From the NCBI GenBank assembly GCA_935421215.2, contig OW285237.1, positions 21,674,604-21,738,603 on the forward strand: 64,000 bases of DNA. Reading direction: 5' to 3'. Source of the DNA: Melolontha melolontha (Eukaryota; Arthropoda; Insecta; Coleoptera; Scarabaeidae). This document shows, in pieces, positions 49,782 to 60,375 of the stretch (its first letter is position 1; each line of letters opens with the position of its first letter). Under the pieces are notes generated by a model. That model was not told the origin of the DNA. It searched no databases and was given only the letters and a program-made list of their open reading frames with translations. A program made the position numbers and the translations under genes.

Positions 49782-51137
49782 ATGGAAGAACGTCGAGAAC
49801 GGCATCGTAAAACAATGGCGAGTTGGATTGACGGTGATACTGATTGTATGTCCATTGTCAATGATTCCGAAATTTATTGCAAAATCTGTAAAATATCGTT
49901 AAAAAATTCCATGAAATCGCACGTACAACGTCGTTTAGCATCGAAAACACATGCAAAGAAATTGGAACCGTTGGAATCTGACAATTTTAACGAAGAACTC
50001 TGTGAAACTTTTATGGCGGCTAATATTCCATTAAATAAACTTAACAATCCTATTTTAAAAATATTTCTCCAAAAATATACTGGTCGAAATGTTCCTGATA
50101 AATCCACCTTACGCAAATATTATGTTTATAAGTGCTACACGAAAGCAGTAGAACGCATTAGAAGCCATCTTTCAAATTAGTACCTCTGGATAAGTGCCGA
50201 CGAAACTGTCGATATATTAGGAAGCTGTGGAAGCTATAACGTATATGTAATAGCAACAAAAGTTATAAATACAGTTGATGCGGAAACAATTGCTAAAACC
50301 ATTTACGGGAATATGCACCAAATGCTTCATTCAGACGACAGGTACAAAGAAAAAGTACTTTTATTTGTAAGTGTCAGTGCTGCATATATGTTAAAAACAG
50401 GCAGACTATTAAAGGAAACATATCCAAGTATGCTGCATATTACTTGTGTAGCACACGCTCTCCAGAGAATCTGTGAATATATCAGAGACACCTTTCCAGA
50501 AGTTGATAGAGTTGTATCCGCTTTTAAAAAAGTTTTCAGAAAAGCTCCATTGAGAGTAGCTCTTTACAGGGGAAAACTGCCATCTTTGTCATTGCCTCCC
50601 TCTCCAGTAATAACTAGATGGGGGACAAAATTTCGTTGGATGTTTAAATGACGATGCTCGGAGTATTTCTGAGTGCAAGAAACTAACACAAATTCCACAT
50701 TTAAAAAATCAGTTGTACTTGCTTCAGGAACACTTTGGAAATTTGTCACTTATTTTGAAAATCGAAATCTCAAATTAAATGATGATTTAACGACATTAGA
50801 TGTGGCTATTAATAATTTGAAAAGTATTCCAAGTGACTTCGAATGTGGCCTTCGGCAAAAGTTAGACGCAGTGTTTAATAGAAATCCAGATTTAATAACA
50901 TCGCGGCAATTGTGTATGGGAACAATGCCACAACATCTAACTGCAAAATACGCGGAAATAAAAGAATATTTCCAGTATGCAGCTATAACCAGTTCCGATG
51001 TAGAAAGGACGTTTTCTATTTACAAGGATGCATTTCATTCAAAGAGTACAAATTTTACAGAAGAGAATCTTGAGAAAGTATTGCTAGTAAATATTAATAC
51101 TCATTTATTCAACTTGAACTACAAAATGAACAAATAA
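49782..51137 (+). pseudogene. hAT transposase, copy 2
   Basis: Same family as 14602-15989 and with the better BED finger: EIYCKICK, then SHVQRRLASKTHAKK. A stop at 50178-50180 follows RIRSHLSN. The next frame has ISADETVDILG, a deletion, MLKTGRLLKETYPSMLHITC, SPVITRWGT, a frameshift near 50650, FVTYFENRNLKLNDDLTTLD and the C-terminal dimerisation block ITSSDVERTFSIYKDA. The second-Asp block reads VSVSAAYM instead of VSDSAAYM, so a likely catalytic Asp is lost. Confidence 0.85.
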
Positions 51138-51168
51138 AAGTGTATTTCGTATTTTGTAGCCGTATGCA

Positions 51169-53332
51169 GGCTGATTCATTTTCGGCCCTAACCATGGGGA
51201 TCTCTCTTATTATTGGAGATAGAGTATAGGTTTAAATTTGGCAAAGTTGTTAAATTTTGTGTTTGTTATAAATCCGTAAAGAAAATAGACCTGTGACAAA
51301 TGACCTTCGTTATTAAAAAAAAAAACGCGAAAACCCCATTTTCTTCTTTTACCTGTAGCACCGACATTTGGCCTTGTAGAGAAAAAATAAAAACACATCC
51401 TTGTGGCAATTTCTAAACCTCTATCCAGTGGTGTACTCTAAATTTCTATACGACGTTTCGTTTCTTTCTGGCCATCATCAACTATCTAATTTCTTATAGG
51501 CGCCATATTGGATTTAGACATCTTCAGAAAGAGTTTTTTTTTCTGATTTCAACCATGCACCACATGCTGACTAAAGTTTTTGACATTAGGTTTTATTTGA
51601 AAGAATAAATTATAAGATTAAATAAGGTAGCCTTTGGAATTTCAATCTGTCAAACATTTCATTTATTGTTCATTAATAATACAAAAATGTCATACACTAA
51701 CGAAGAGAAACGAGATATGATAAGTATTTTTTATTCTTCGAAACGAAATTCAACAGTAGCGAGTACAAGATAACAAAAACATTAATACAAATACATAAAA
51801 ATAAACAATAAACAATTACAGTAAATGTTCAATTATCTGGCCATCTTCGGTAATGCACAATTGGGCACGCCTTCTGGCATTTTGTACTGCCCTTTGTATA
51901 GTTCTTCTAGGAACTGCATCGAAGGCATTCTGAAGTCTGTCTCGTAATTCTTCAATGTTTTGTGGCGCATCTACTTTATAAATATTATTTTTAACATATC
52001 CCCATAAAAAAAAATCTAGCGGACTTAAATCAGGTGATCTCGCAGGCCATTCAACAACTCCCCTATTTCCAATCCAACGGTTTGCAAACTCTTGATTTAA
52101 GAAATTTCTAACAACAGCTGCATTGTGTGAAATATCTTTCTCCATTTAAATGTTCTTCATACATAACTAGTCCTAAGAGACGATTTGCCAAAATACCCAT
52201 TCAAACGTTTATTGCAAAACGATGTTGTGGTCTTCTAGCCCTTTTTTTTTCGGGGATTTTGTACTGCCCAATAGTGCTCCGTATTTCTGTTGAACATTCC
52301 AGAATTTGTAAATTTTGTTTCATCTGACCAGATGATTTTGCTTAAAAAATTTTCGTCATTTTCTATCCTTCCCATTAACCAATTACAATATTCTATCCTT
52401 CTCAAATTATCTCCAGGCAATAAAGAGTGACTAACATGGATCCTGTATGGTTTAAACCTACGTTTATGTAAAGTTCTCCAAACTCTGGACTGGCACAAAT
52501 TTAATTCTGACGCTACTTCGCGTGTAGAAATTGATGGATTATTATTTATCTATAAAAATACAAGATTAACATGAAATTTGAAAACACGCTTTTAATTTAC
52601 CATTTGTAAAATATCTTGTCGATTTTCATTTAAATTCCTGTTGTCTTGACCATTACGCGGCTTATTAAACGATCCATTCTCTACCAAATTTCTGTCGAGA
52701 TCTAGAAAAATGGTACGATGAGGCTGTCGTCGTTCTGGATATAATTGTAGATATCTTGTACTCGCTACTGTTGAATTTCGGTTCGAAGAATAAAAAATAC
52801 TTATCATATCTCGTTTCTCTTCGTTAGTGTATGACATTTTTGTTTTATTAATGAACAATAAATGAAATGTTTGACAGATTGAAATTCCATGGCTACAATA
52901 TTTAATCTTATAATTTATTCTTTCAAATAAAACCTAATGTCAAAAACATTAGTCAGCATGTGGTACATGGTTGAAATCAGAAAAAAAGCTCTTTCTGAAG
53001 ATCTCTAAATCCAATATAGCGCCTATAAGAAATTAGATAGTTGATGATGGCCAGAAAGATACGAAACGTCGTATAAAAATTTAGAGTACACCACTGGATA
53101 GAGGTTTAGAAATGGCCACAAGGACGTGTTTTTATATTTTCTCTACAAGGCCAAATGTCGGTGCTACAGGTAAAAGAAGAAAATGGGGTTTTCACGTTTT
53201 TTTTTTTTAATAACGAAGGTCATTTGTCACAGGTCTATTTTCTATACGGATTTATAACAAACACAAAATTTAACAACTTTGCCAAATCTAAACCTATACT
53301 CTATCTCCAATAATAAGCGAGATCCCCATGGT
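51169..53332 (-). mobile_element. DD41D-type element with about 0.6-kb terminal inverted repeats
   Basis: Ends CTGATTCATTTTCGGCCCT in both orientations. The inverted similarity continues from the ends to about 51773 on the left and 52745 on the right, roughly 600 bp. The left arm even includes a copy of the transposase start (MSYTNEEKRDMISIFYSS). It sits in the 3' UTR of the hAT copy. Confidence 0.85.
51816..52837 (-). pseudogene. DD41D-type transposase with a 51-nt intron, frameshifted
   Basis: Starts MSYTNEEKRDMISIFYSSNR (52837). Exon 1 ends ENRQDILQM at 52601; a 51-nt intron (52600-52550, GTAAAT...TTATAG) leads to INNNPSISTREVASELNLCQ and SRVWRTLHKRRFKPYRIHVS, then KIIWSDETKFTNSGMFNRNT with the first Asp. 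After PRKKKG the frame is lost. The last part (52145-51816) reads MEKDISHNAAVVRNFLN, VEWPARSPDLSPLDFFLWGY and ends IIEHLL. The second-Asp block lacks two residues (DISHN for the usual DGAPAHN). Confidence 0.82.
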
Positions 53333-53540
53333 GAGGGCCGAAAATGAATCAGTATGTATATACCCGTTTTATTATTATAAGTATAATTATATAAATAAAA
53401 TTAAAAACTTAAAAAATACAAATGTTCAATAGTACGCTCGTGGGCGATGAGTTATCAACCTCTCGTGTCCGGTCTCTAGTTATAGTTTATAAAACAAATA
53501 TTTAAATAAGTCTATATGACACATAATATACTTACATTGA

Positions 53541-53658
53541 CATTTTGCATCCCAATAACCTTGAAAACTTAAAAACTGATTCACAACGTGTTAATTTTGT
53601 TAAAATGTTGTCAAACGTCAAAATGAATCGGACAATTTTTTTGTCCGCCAATTTACAG
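53541..53658. repeat. dispersed repeat, inverted partner at 43866-43983
   Basis: Second copy of the 118-base repeat; lies between the hAT (47521-53478) and the MITE at 53779. Confidence 0.75.
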
Positions 53659-53778
53659 ATAATGAAACTAACATGTAATAATTTATTTTTTCTACAAACA
53701 CCGTTAAAAGTTGACATTTTGACACGGCTAACTTCAATTAAAAATGCGATTTTATAGCGTAGCGTGTTAAAAGTAGTA

Positions 53779-54937
53779 TAGCAAACGCCAATTAAGTTGG
53801 CGTGAGGAGGGGGTGCGCAGAAGCCGTTTTTAAAAACGTCCACCCCCACTACTCAAGTAATTGTCAGAATACATTTGTCATTGACGTTTGACAGAACATA
53901 TTTTGTAATGTCTTTGCTAGGGGATCATACACGCTCAGAGGTTAGAATTATCTGACATTTGATGTAAAACCAAATACTGTCGTGAGCAAAAAAATCGGGA
54001 CAGTGTCAAAATCGATATGTCAATTTCCTTTATTTTTTAGCGTTGTAATTTTGACGATATTTGATCAACTTTCAAACTCTACGTCAAATTATATATCATA
54101 GTTGCTAATTCAAAATTGAAAATGCTGCATCTTTCGAAAGCTGATAAAGCCAGACTTGTTACTAGTTTGAAAAATGGGAAATCATTAAAAAGTGTATCGG
54201 TTCAATTTAATATTGGTAAAAGTTCAGCCGCAAGAATATATTAAAAAATGGAGGGAAGAGGATAATTTAAATCGGAAAATAATTTACGGACGTAACAAAA
54301 TTTCGAATACGCAGGAAGACGAAACATTAGTTACTGAGATTAGGCACAACTTTCAAAACATTAAAGAAAGCTATAAGAACAACACAATTTCCTGTCTCAT
54401 CTTGTAGCAATGGTTACAAGAGAATGAAATTTATACTTGAGATATCCAACCCTACAGTCCTTATCTAAATCCCATTGAAAATGTATGGGGATTAATGAGA
54501 TAGAGCTTCTACCCAGGAAAAATTTTGGGAGATTATTCAAAATGCTTGGCATCAAATTTCTATAAATGTTGTACAAAATATTGTCGCTTCAATGTCTACA
54601 AGATTAGATGCAGTTAATAATTACGGTAGAATGACGAAATACTAGTTATTTTAATGTAATAATTATTTTAATTTAATAAATAATCTTTATCGTTTTTAGT
54701 AATTTTTATTTACATTTATTTAAAAATGTTTAATAAATGTCAATAAGACACACATTTTTGACAATTCCTGACTTACTATTATGAGATGAGTAAAGATAGC
54801 CACTTAAGTAGTCACAATTTAAACCCACGCAGAAACAGTGTCTCGTTTTTTTTGCTCACGACAGTACAAATCTCCCCACTACTTCTAATCCTGCGCGAAC
54901 TTACCCCTTCTCGCGCCAACTTAATTGGCGTTTGCTA
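53779..54937. mobile_element. TA-flanked MITE with hairpin ends, copy 2, carrying a Tc1-like insert
   Basis: Ends TAGCAAACGCCAATTAAGTT and inverse, flanked by TA (53777-53778, 54938-54939). Same family as 37810-38079, opposite orientation, split at 53976/54865 by a Tc1-like element. Confidence 0.9.
53977..54864 (+). mobile_element. Tc1-like element, internally deleted
   Basis: Ends CTGTCGTGAGCAAAAAAATC and, inverted, CTGTCGTGAGCAAAAAAAAC, flanked by TA (53975-53976, 54865-54866). 888 bp. The coding remnant has HLSKADKARLVTSLKNGKSL (helix-turn-helix) after the Met at 54121, a frameshift, KKWREEDNLN-like sequence, and QPYSPYLNPIENVWGLM near 54450-54500. That last block keeps the Glu of PIEN but has Tyr for Asp in SPYL. 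The blocks between are deleted. Confidence 0.85.
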
Positions 54938-55290
54938 TACTTTTAACACTAGTGTTAAAAGTAAATTGACATGACAGTTTGTCAAAAATGACAACATATA
55001 TTAAAATGATTGAAAATTACATATTTCTTGGATAATTAATATTAAATGTACAGTTTGTGTAATTTGAGATATTTATTTCCTGTGTTGCAGTACTTTCAGA
55101 ATTATTCTCGCTATTAATTCATTTTCTTTACTAAAATACGAACTCATCTTTTGTATGAATTGTGACTTAATTTGACGTAATTTAACGGCTGCGTCCAGTT
55201 GTGTCAAAACGTATTCATGAGCTGTCAAATTTGGTCAGTGGAATTTCTTTATATTTTATAATAAAAAATGTGTTTGTAGAAACAATATTG
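54938..55290. other. unassigned AT-rich stretch
   Basis: Nothing recognised. Confidence 0.4.
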
Positions 55291-55409
55291 TACGATACAC
55301 ATGTTAAAAATGCTATTTTATTTCACTCGTCAATTGCGACACTCGCTGACGCTCGTGTCGCAAACTTTTACTCGTGAAATAAAATCGCACTTTTAACACT
55401 TGTATCGTA
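55291..55409. repeat. imperfect hairpin repeat
   Basis: TACGATACACATGTTAAAAA at the left is mirrored by TTTTAACACTTGTATCGTA at the right; inside, ATTTTATTTCACTCGT and TTGCGACACTCG / CGTGTCGCAA pair around the centre CTGACG. A snap-back MITE of about 119 bp. Confidence 0.85.
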
Positions 55410-55593
55410 AATAACTATTATATTACATCTGTCAAATATTATTGTTATTTTCCTGTTGTTATTATTATTTATTTGGTATTTGTATTGGAATTATTCACTG
55501 TTTTTATAAACCGTTCTTATCAGAACGCTACCTATTATTTACAAAAGTATTTGTGGTAAGTTACAAAATGATATAAATAACTTTATGAACAGA

Positions 55594-55735
55594 TAATAGT
55601 ATATTAAAAAACAAGTTTCATAAGGCACCATTTTGCCGCACGAGATCAGTTTAGAAAACGAGCCGCGATAGCGGCGAGTTTTCTAAAGAGCGAGTGCGGC
55701 AAAAGGCCTTATGAAACGAGTTTTTTATACTATTT
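55594..55735. repeat. imperfect hairpin repeat
   Basis: AATAGTATATTAAAAAACAA pairs with the right end, then TTTCATAAGGC and TTTTGCCGCAC pair, with a GC-rich core GCCGCGATAGCGGC as loop. About 142 bp; similar build to the hairpin at 55291. Confidence 0.85.
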
Positions 55736-56230
55736 TTTCTATTTTGCGTTTTTTACATTAATAAATTGCTTAAATTGGAATTATTTAATTTGAAAGTTCA
55801 GAGTTTAATTTTTATATAAAGCATGCAGTTGGTCACATTGATACTTGACATTTTCAAATTTAAATCTTGCTATCCGCGAAGTATATTATATTACATATTA
55901 TTTATTAATTTTCGTTAACATTACTTGATATTTCATTTAAAAATATAAACATGAGTGACATAGAAACATATATATGTTGTTGTCAATTGTATACAACATA
56001 CGTTGTTTGTGTAAAATACGGACATATATCATATCTGTCAAATGTACATAAATTCTTAAAATCAAATGACAGCAATGATATTTATTTCTGTATTCGAACA
56101 ACGCCAACATTGAAAAATGAAAAAAAGTGTATCGAAATGAAGCTCATTTCGATACTGTTTTGGGTTTCATAATGAGTTCATTTCGAACGCAAAATAGAAA
56201 AACACATTAGTGTTACAGATATACTAATAA

Positions 56231-56393
56231 TGGAACCTGCAATGAAAAAATTGCGGAAGGGTGAATGTTTTACCCGAAAAGAGAAAGAGTAGATGCTTAA
56301 TGTCTTCAACTATTTTCTCAAAACACCAATTGGTGTTACTGTTGCTGGTGCAGAAGCGAGTGAAGCCCTAAATTGTTCAGTGCGTAGCTTATA
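56231..56393 (+). pseudogene. IS630/Tc1/mariner-type transposase, N-terminal relic
   Basis: MEPAMKKLRKGECFTRKEKE, stop, MLNVFNYFLKTPIGVTVAG, then EASEALNCSVRSLY. This is the N-terminal DNA-binding part of a widespread insect transposase family. It is interrupted by the MITE at 56394; the continuation after 56775 is decayed. Confidence 0.55.
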
Positions 56394-56772
56394 TCGGGTG
56401 CCCGTTTAATACTGAAGCTGACGTCTGTCAAATTTTGGAAATTTCCTTGTTTTGTATTTGCCACACTGAGAATTATAGTTATTTTCAATTGATGTTTGAC
56501 ATCTTTTGCCATAGTCGTACATGCTCGTTTTCCGTTAGTTTTTATTATTCACATTTCTTGTTTCAAACATGCGCCAATCTATCCCATTTTCTTAAATAAT
56601 TGTAATTAGCAAATATTGGCAATAAAGATTTCAAAAAGTAAGGTTATTGTGTTTGATTTTATCAATTTTTATATTTACGTCAAAAGTGATTACCGCATAG
56701 GACGCTAATGTAATGCTAACTTAACCAAAATTTGACACGATCTATCAGCTTCAGTATTAAACGGGCAGCCGA
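56394..56772. mobile_element. TA-flanked MITE
   Basis: Ends TCGGGTGCCCGTTTAATACT and, inverted, TCGGCTGCCCGTTTAATACT, flanked by TA (56392-56393, 56773-56774). 379 bp with no coding content. Inserted in a transposase relic. Confidence 0.88.
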
Positions 56773-56924
56773 TACAATATAACAAAGGTACAGCAATAGA
56801 GGTTATTTTAAAATCAAACTTCAAAAATTATTTTATCAGTTGGCAGATTGTATTGAACAATTTGACAACTACGGAAGCTTTCTCCATAAAGCCCATACTG
56901 CACCGTGAACGTGAAACACTCTTA

Positions 56925-56995
56925 AATCACTTAATCAATCTAAGACATAACTGATTTAATCCATAGCTTACTCTGAAAACTTTTTTTGTGTCTCA
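56925..56995. repeat. dispersed repeat, partner at 39637-39710
   Basis: Direct copy of the repeat before the Tc1-like element at 39724. Confidence 0.7.
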
Positions 56996-57105
56996 CTATT
57001 TATAAAACTCGTACACTAACATATTATCAATCTAAGCCAGGCTTATCAATTTGACATATTATGTATGTATAACCTATGAAGTCTATAAGCGACGGTATGA
57101 ATATA

Positions 57106-58551
57106 ACAAGTGTTCATTCGAAAAGTCAATCTAGGCTACTTTGAAATTTTGATAGAATAAGATGCAAATATATTAATATGTGTTTGTTGTTCCGTAAACG
57201 TAAATCCAAATGACATTTGATAATGTCAATCACAAATATCAGTTAGTTCATAAAATAATCGTGCGTCGATTCTGGTTTAAATAAATTGCTTCTCAGTTTT
57301 AAAATGGCTTTCACTTTAGAACATAAATTTTTTTTAGTCCAGGCTTATTTTCGAAGTGGCAATAAAATTGATGGTTTATGGGTTTATTCAGTTCAAGATT
57401 GCATGGTAAATTTCAAGCTGAGTTTCCACATTTTGTAATAGATTATATACAATTTAAGAATACTTTGGATAGAACTTTAAAACTTTTTTCTGAAACTGGT
57501 AGTCTCTTAAGAAAATCAGGCAGCGGAACAGTTAAGAAACGTACACCTCAAGTTGTCAATCGTGTTGAAGAAATAATGGAAAATGAACCACGAACATCTG
57601 TTCGACATTTGAGTCAACTAATGAACCTTTCTGTTGGTACAACTCACAAGTTATTAAAAAAAGATATGCAACTTTATCCATACCGTGTCACAGCAGTACA
57701 AGAATTGTTAGAAATTGATTACCCACGTAGACTACAGTTTTGTAATTGGTTTGTAAATATGAACAATAATGGAGAACTTTCGCAAAGAGTCATCTTTACT
57801 GATGAAGCATGGTTTTATAAAACGGGATACCTAAATTCACAAAATACAAGAATTTGGAGTAGTGAAATTCCACATGTAATTAATGAAGAATCGCTACATC
57901 CAGAGAAAATTGGTGTTTGGGCAGCGATAAGCCAAAGGCGAATCATTGGACCAATATTTTTTCAGGGAACGTTAACTGCTCAAAGGTACCGTACGGAAAT
58001 TTTACAACCATTTGTCAATCAGTTGCATGATGATGAACTTCAAAATGCATATTTCCAACAGGACGGAGCACCTTGTCACTGTACTGCAGAATCTTTGGAT
58101 TATTTAAGAGAATTCTTTGATGAGCATATAATTAGTCGAAATACTGAGATTGCCTGGCCTGCACATTCATGCGATTTAACACCTTGCGACTTCTTTTTGT
58201 GGCCTTATCTAAAAAATAACATATTTTGAACACCTATATTGAATTTGAAGGATATGCTACAGAGAATCGAACAGAAATGCATGGAAATTAATAACAATCC
58301 AGTCATGTTGCAGAATATCATCAGAAATTTTGAACGGAGGATTTTAAAGTGCATTGATCTTGAAGGACAACATTTTCAACATTTGTTATAGTTTTCAATA
58401 AATACATATTATTTGTTATTTATTTGTATGTATGAAACTGTCAAAATATACGACTTCGTAGGTTAAGTAGTAAATTTTAATTTACGACATACTTCAAAAT
58501 GTTGTCAGTAAATCACATGCTACTAGATTGACTTTTCAAATGAACACTTGT
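57106..58551 (+). mobile_element. DD41D element, best-preserved copy
   Basis: Ends ACAAGTGTTCATTCGAAAAG and, inverted, ACAAGTGTTCATTTGAAAAG, flanked by TA (57104-57105, 58552-58553). 1446 bp. Same family as the cluster at 43985-46057. Confidence 0.93.
57304..58391 (+). pseudogene. DD41D transposase, two lesions
   Basis: Starts MAFTLEHKFFLVQAYFRSGN at 57304. A small deletion at about 57405 (compare the copy at 45655) shifts the frame; from there it is open to 58229. Motifs: KKRTPQVVNRVEEIMENEPR, SVRHLSQLMNLSVGTTHKLL, VIFTDEAWFYKTGYLNSQ (first Asp), IGVWAAISQRRIIGPIFFQG, YFQQDGAPCHCTAESLDYLR (second), and SCDLTPCDFFLWPYLKNNIF (third); 41 residues lie between the last two catalytic Asp. A TGA at 58227-58229 replaces the Arg codon seen in the other copy. 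The frame then continues to QHFQHLL and stop at 58391. Confidence 0.9.
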
Positions 58552-58553
58552 TA

Positions 58554-59866
58554 TTTGTCCTGTTTACGCAACTAACAAAAACTGTTTTTATGCTTATAAG
58601 TGTTGCACGGATTTTATATGTCCGCATGTAGAAATGTACTAAAACGGAAACACAAATAAATGATTTGATAATAAAAAAACGAACCAATTGTTCGTAGCTA
58701 CGAAATATCAAGATAAAAACTTTCCGCTTGCGCGAATTGCACTGTATATAAAATTTTAAACAAATACTAGTTTATTATGTGACAGTAATTTTTACCTATA
58801 ATAAACAAGAAAATAAATACGAGTAAAATCAAGAATACAAATAACTACTATTAACGTATTTTTTATTGCAAAACGTTAAACATATGTAATTTATGGAAAA
58901 GTTTGAAAAAATACATAATAAGCTGTCATTATAGGTTGATATACATATGGTGATATGTATGTGTCTGTAATAATAAATGTCGACGACTTATATACATATT
59001 AAAATTCTTGTGCTTCTGAATTTACGTTTGAATACATACATTAATTTTTAATAATAATAATTTTACGTTTTTTTAAAAATAATTTCTTACCATAATTTGG
59101 AATATATATTATGTTACAGCATATTTGCATGACAAGTTATTATTACTAAAATTATGTTAATTATTAATTATATCTAAATGAACCGGAGAGTGGGCTATTC
59201 TGTAAAATTACCTGCAAAATGTACAATACTCGGCGTTCTAGTACACACTTTACACAAGCAAAGATTATATTTATTTATTTATTTACCAAGCAGAATTATA
59301 ATTCCACCTACAGGATCAAATAAAAATAAACTGTGAATCATATACATACATAAGTACTACTAGTAACAAAAAAAATATTATTTCCTCTAAATATAAAAAA
59401 TATATAAAAAACCATAAAACAATAAAACAAGATTGAAACTAATAAGATATATGAACATAAACAAAATCTGTAATGTGAACAAAAGTAATAGAAACAAAAA
59501 ACAACAACATCCAGTAATTAATTAAATCAAGATAAATACTAGAACGAATATTTATCGCAGGTGTCATAAAGAAGCCGTTTGAAGGTCAACAAACTATAGA
59601 AATGTATATCTAAATCATAAGAAACCTGATTAAAGATGCTGCTCATAACGTAGACGGAGACGTGACCAGCACATTGATTCGAGGAAAAGGAAGATAGAAA
59701 GTACGGGAAGGACGTGTGAAGAATAGTGGGACAAGAAAATTAAAGATAGTAGCGTTGTGCAGTCAACTTCGTTGTAAAGAAGCCTATGAAGGAAGTTGAG
59801 GCTGGCTACAACACGTCTAAAGGAGAGAGAAGGCACGCTGAAGCGAAAAAAGAGTGTGATCAAAGC
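58554..59866. other. unassigned stretch
   Basis: AT-rich DNA with a (TTTA)n run at 59268-59288. The segment 59540-59870 is less AT-rich and may be an old repeat. The frames there have no recognised content. Confidence 0.5.
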
Positions 59867-60112
59867 CCTTATGGCAGCGATGCACATACCGCGGCCCACT
59901 GTCGATATTTATGCGGCCCGCCAACGAATTTTAAAAATTGTTCGAAAAACTACAAAAGTAGGTAAAAATCCATTCAAATCAATATTTCTTAACTTTTTAT
60001 TTTATTCTAACTTTTGTAATTGTTAGTAAGATATGTATCTTTAAGTACCTACTACTTTCTTGTTCAGGCTTACTACGTAAGACAGGTATGCTCCTCGTCG
60101 TTCCAAGCATAT

Positions 60113-60356
60113 TGTTACGAGACTAGAAATCTGTCGAACCAACTAGATTACTCGAAGATTCGCGAAACACGTCGGTATTATCCCCGAACAATGTGGTAGG
60201 TTCTCGATGTTATGTAACTCGTATAAATACAACGCATCGCCCGCTATCGGGGCAGTTAAGTTTTAACTACGGACAAGCGAACGTTATATTGTTTGAATTG
60301 TAATCTGTGAAGAATAAATATTTCGTCGTTCGAACTGGGCATCTACCTACGTAACA
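60113..60356. repeat. solo LTR, 244 bp
   Basis: Starts TGTTACG and ends CGTAACA, with a 4-bp duplication ATAT on both sides (60109-60112, 60357-60360). TATA-like GTATAAATAC lies near 60220 and AATAAA near 60313. No internal retrotransposon sequence, so it is a recombination remnant. Differs from the LTR at 1353. Confidence 0.88.
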
Positions 60357-60375
60357 ATATAATATCAATTTTGAT

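Larger units (their letters stand above)
47521..53478 (+). mobile_element. hAT element, copy 2, carrying two nested transposons
   Basis: Ends TAGAGACCGGACACATCGGG (47521) and, inverted, TAGAGACCGGACACGAGAGG (53478). Flanks GTTATAGG and GTTATAGT (7 of 8) fit a hAT duplication. The left end equals that of the MITE at 1332. It carries a DD41D element at 47599-49367 and a long-TIR element at about 51169-53332; without them it is about 2.0 kb, close to copy 1 (2071 bp). Confidence 0.88.

Noticed and set aside
59630..59899. 89-codon minus-strand frame
   Set aside because: Crosses the hAT left terminus and the outside flank, so it cannot be an old gene; no motif.
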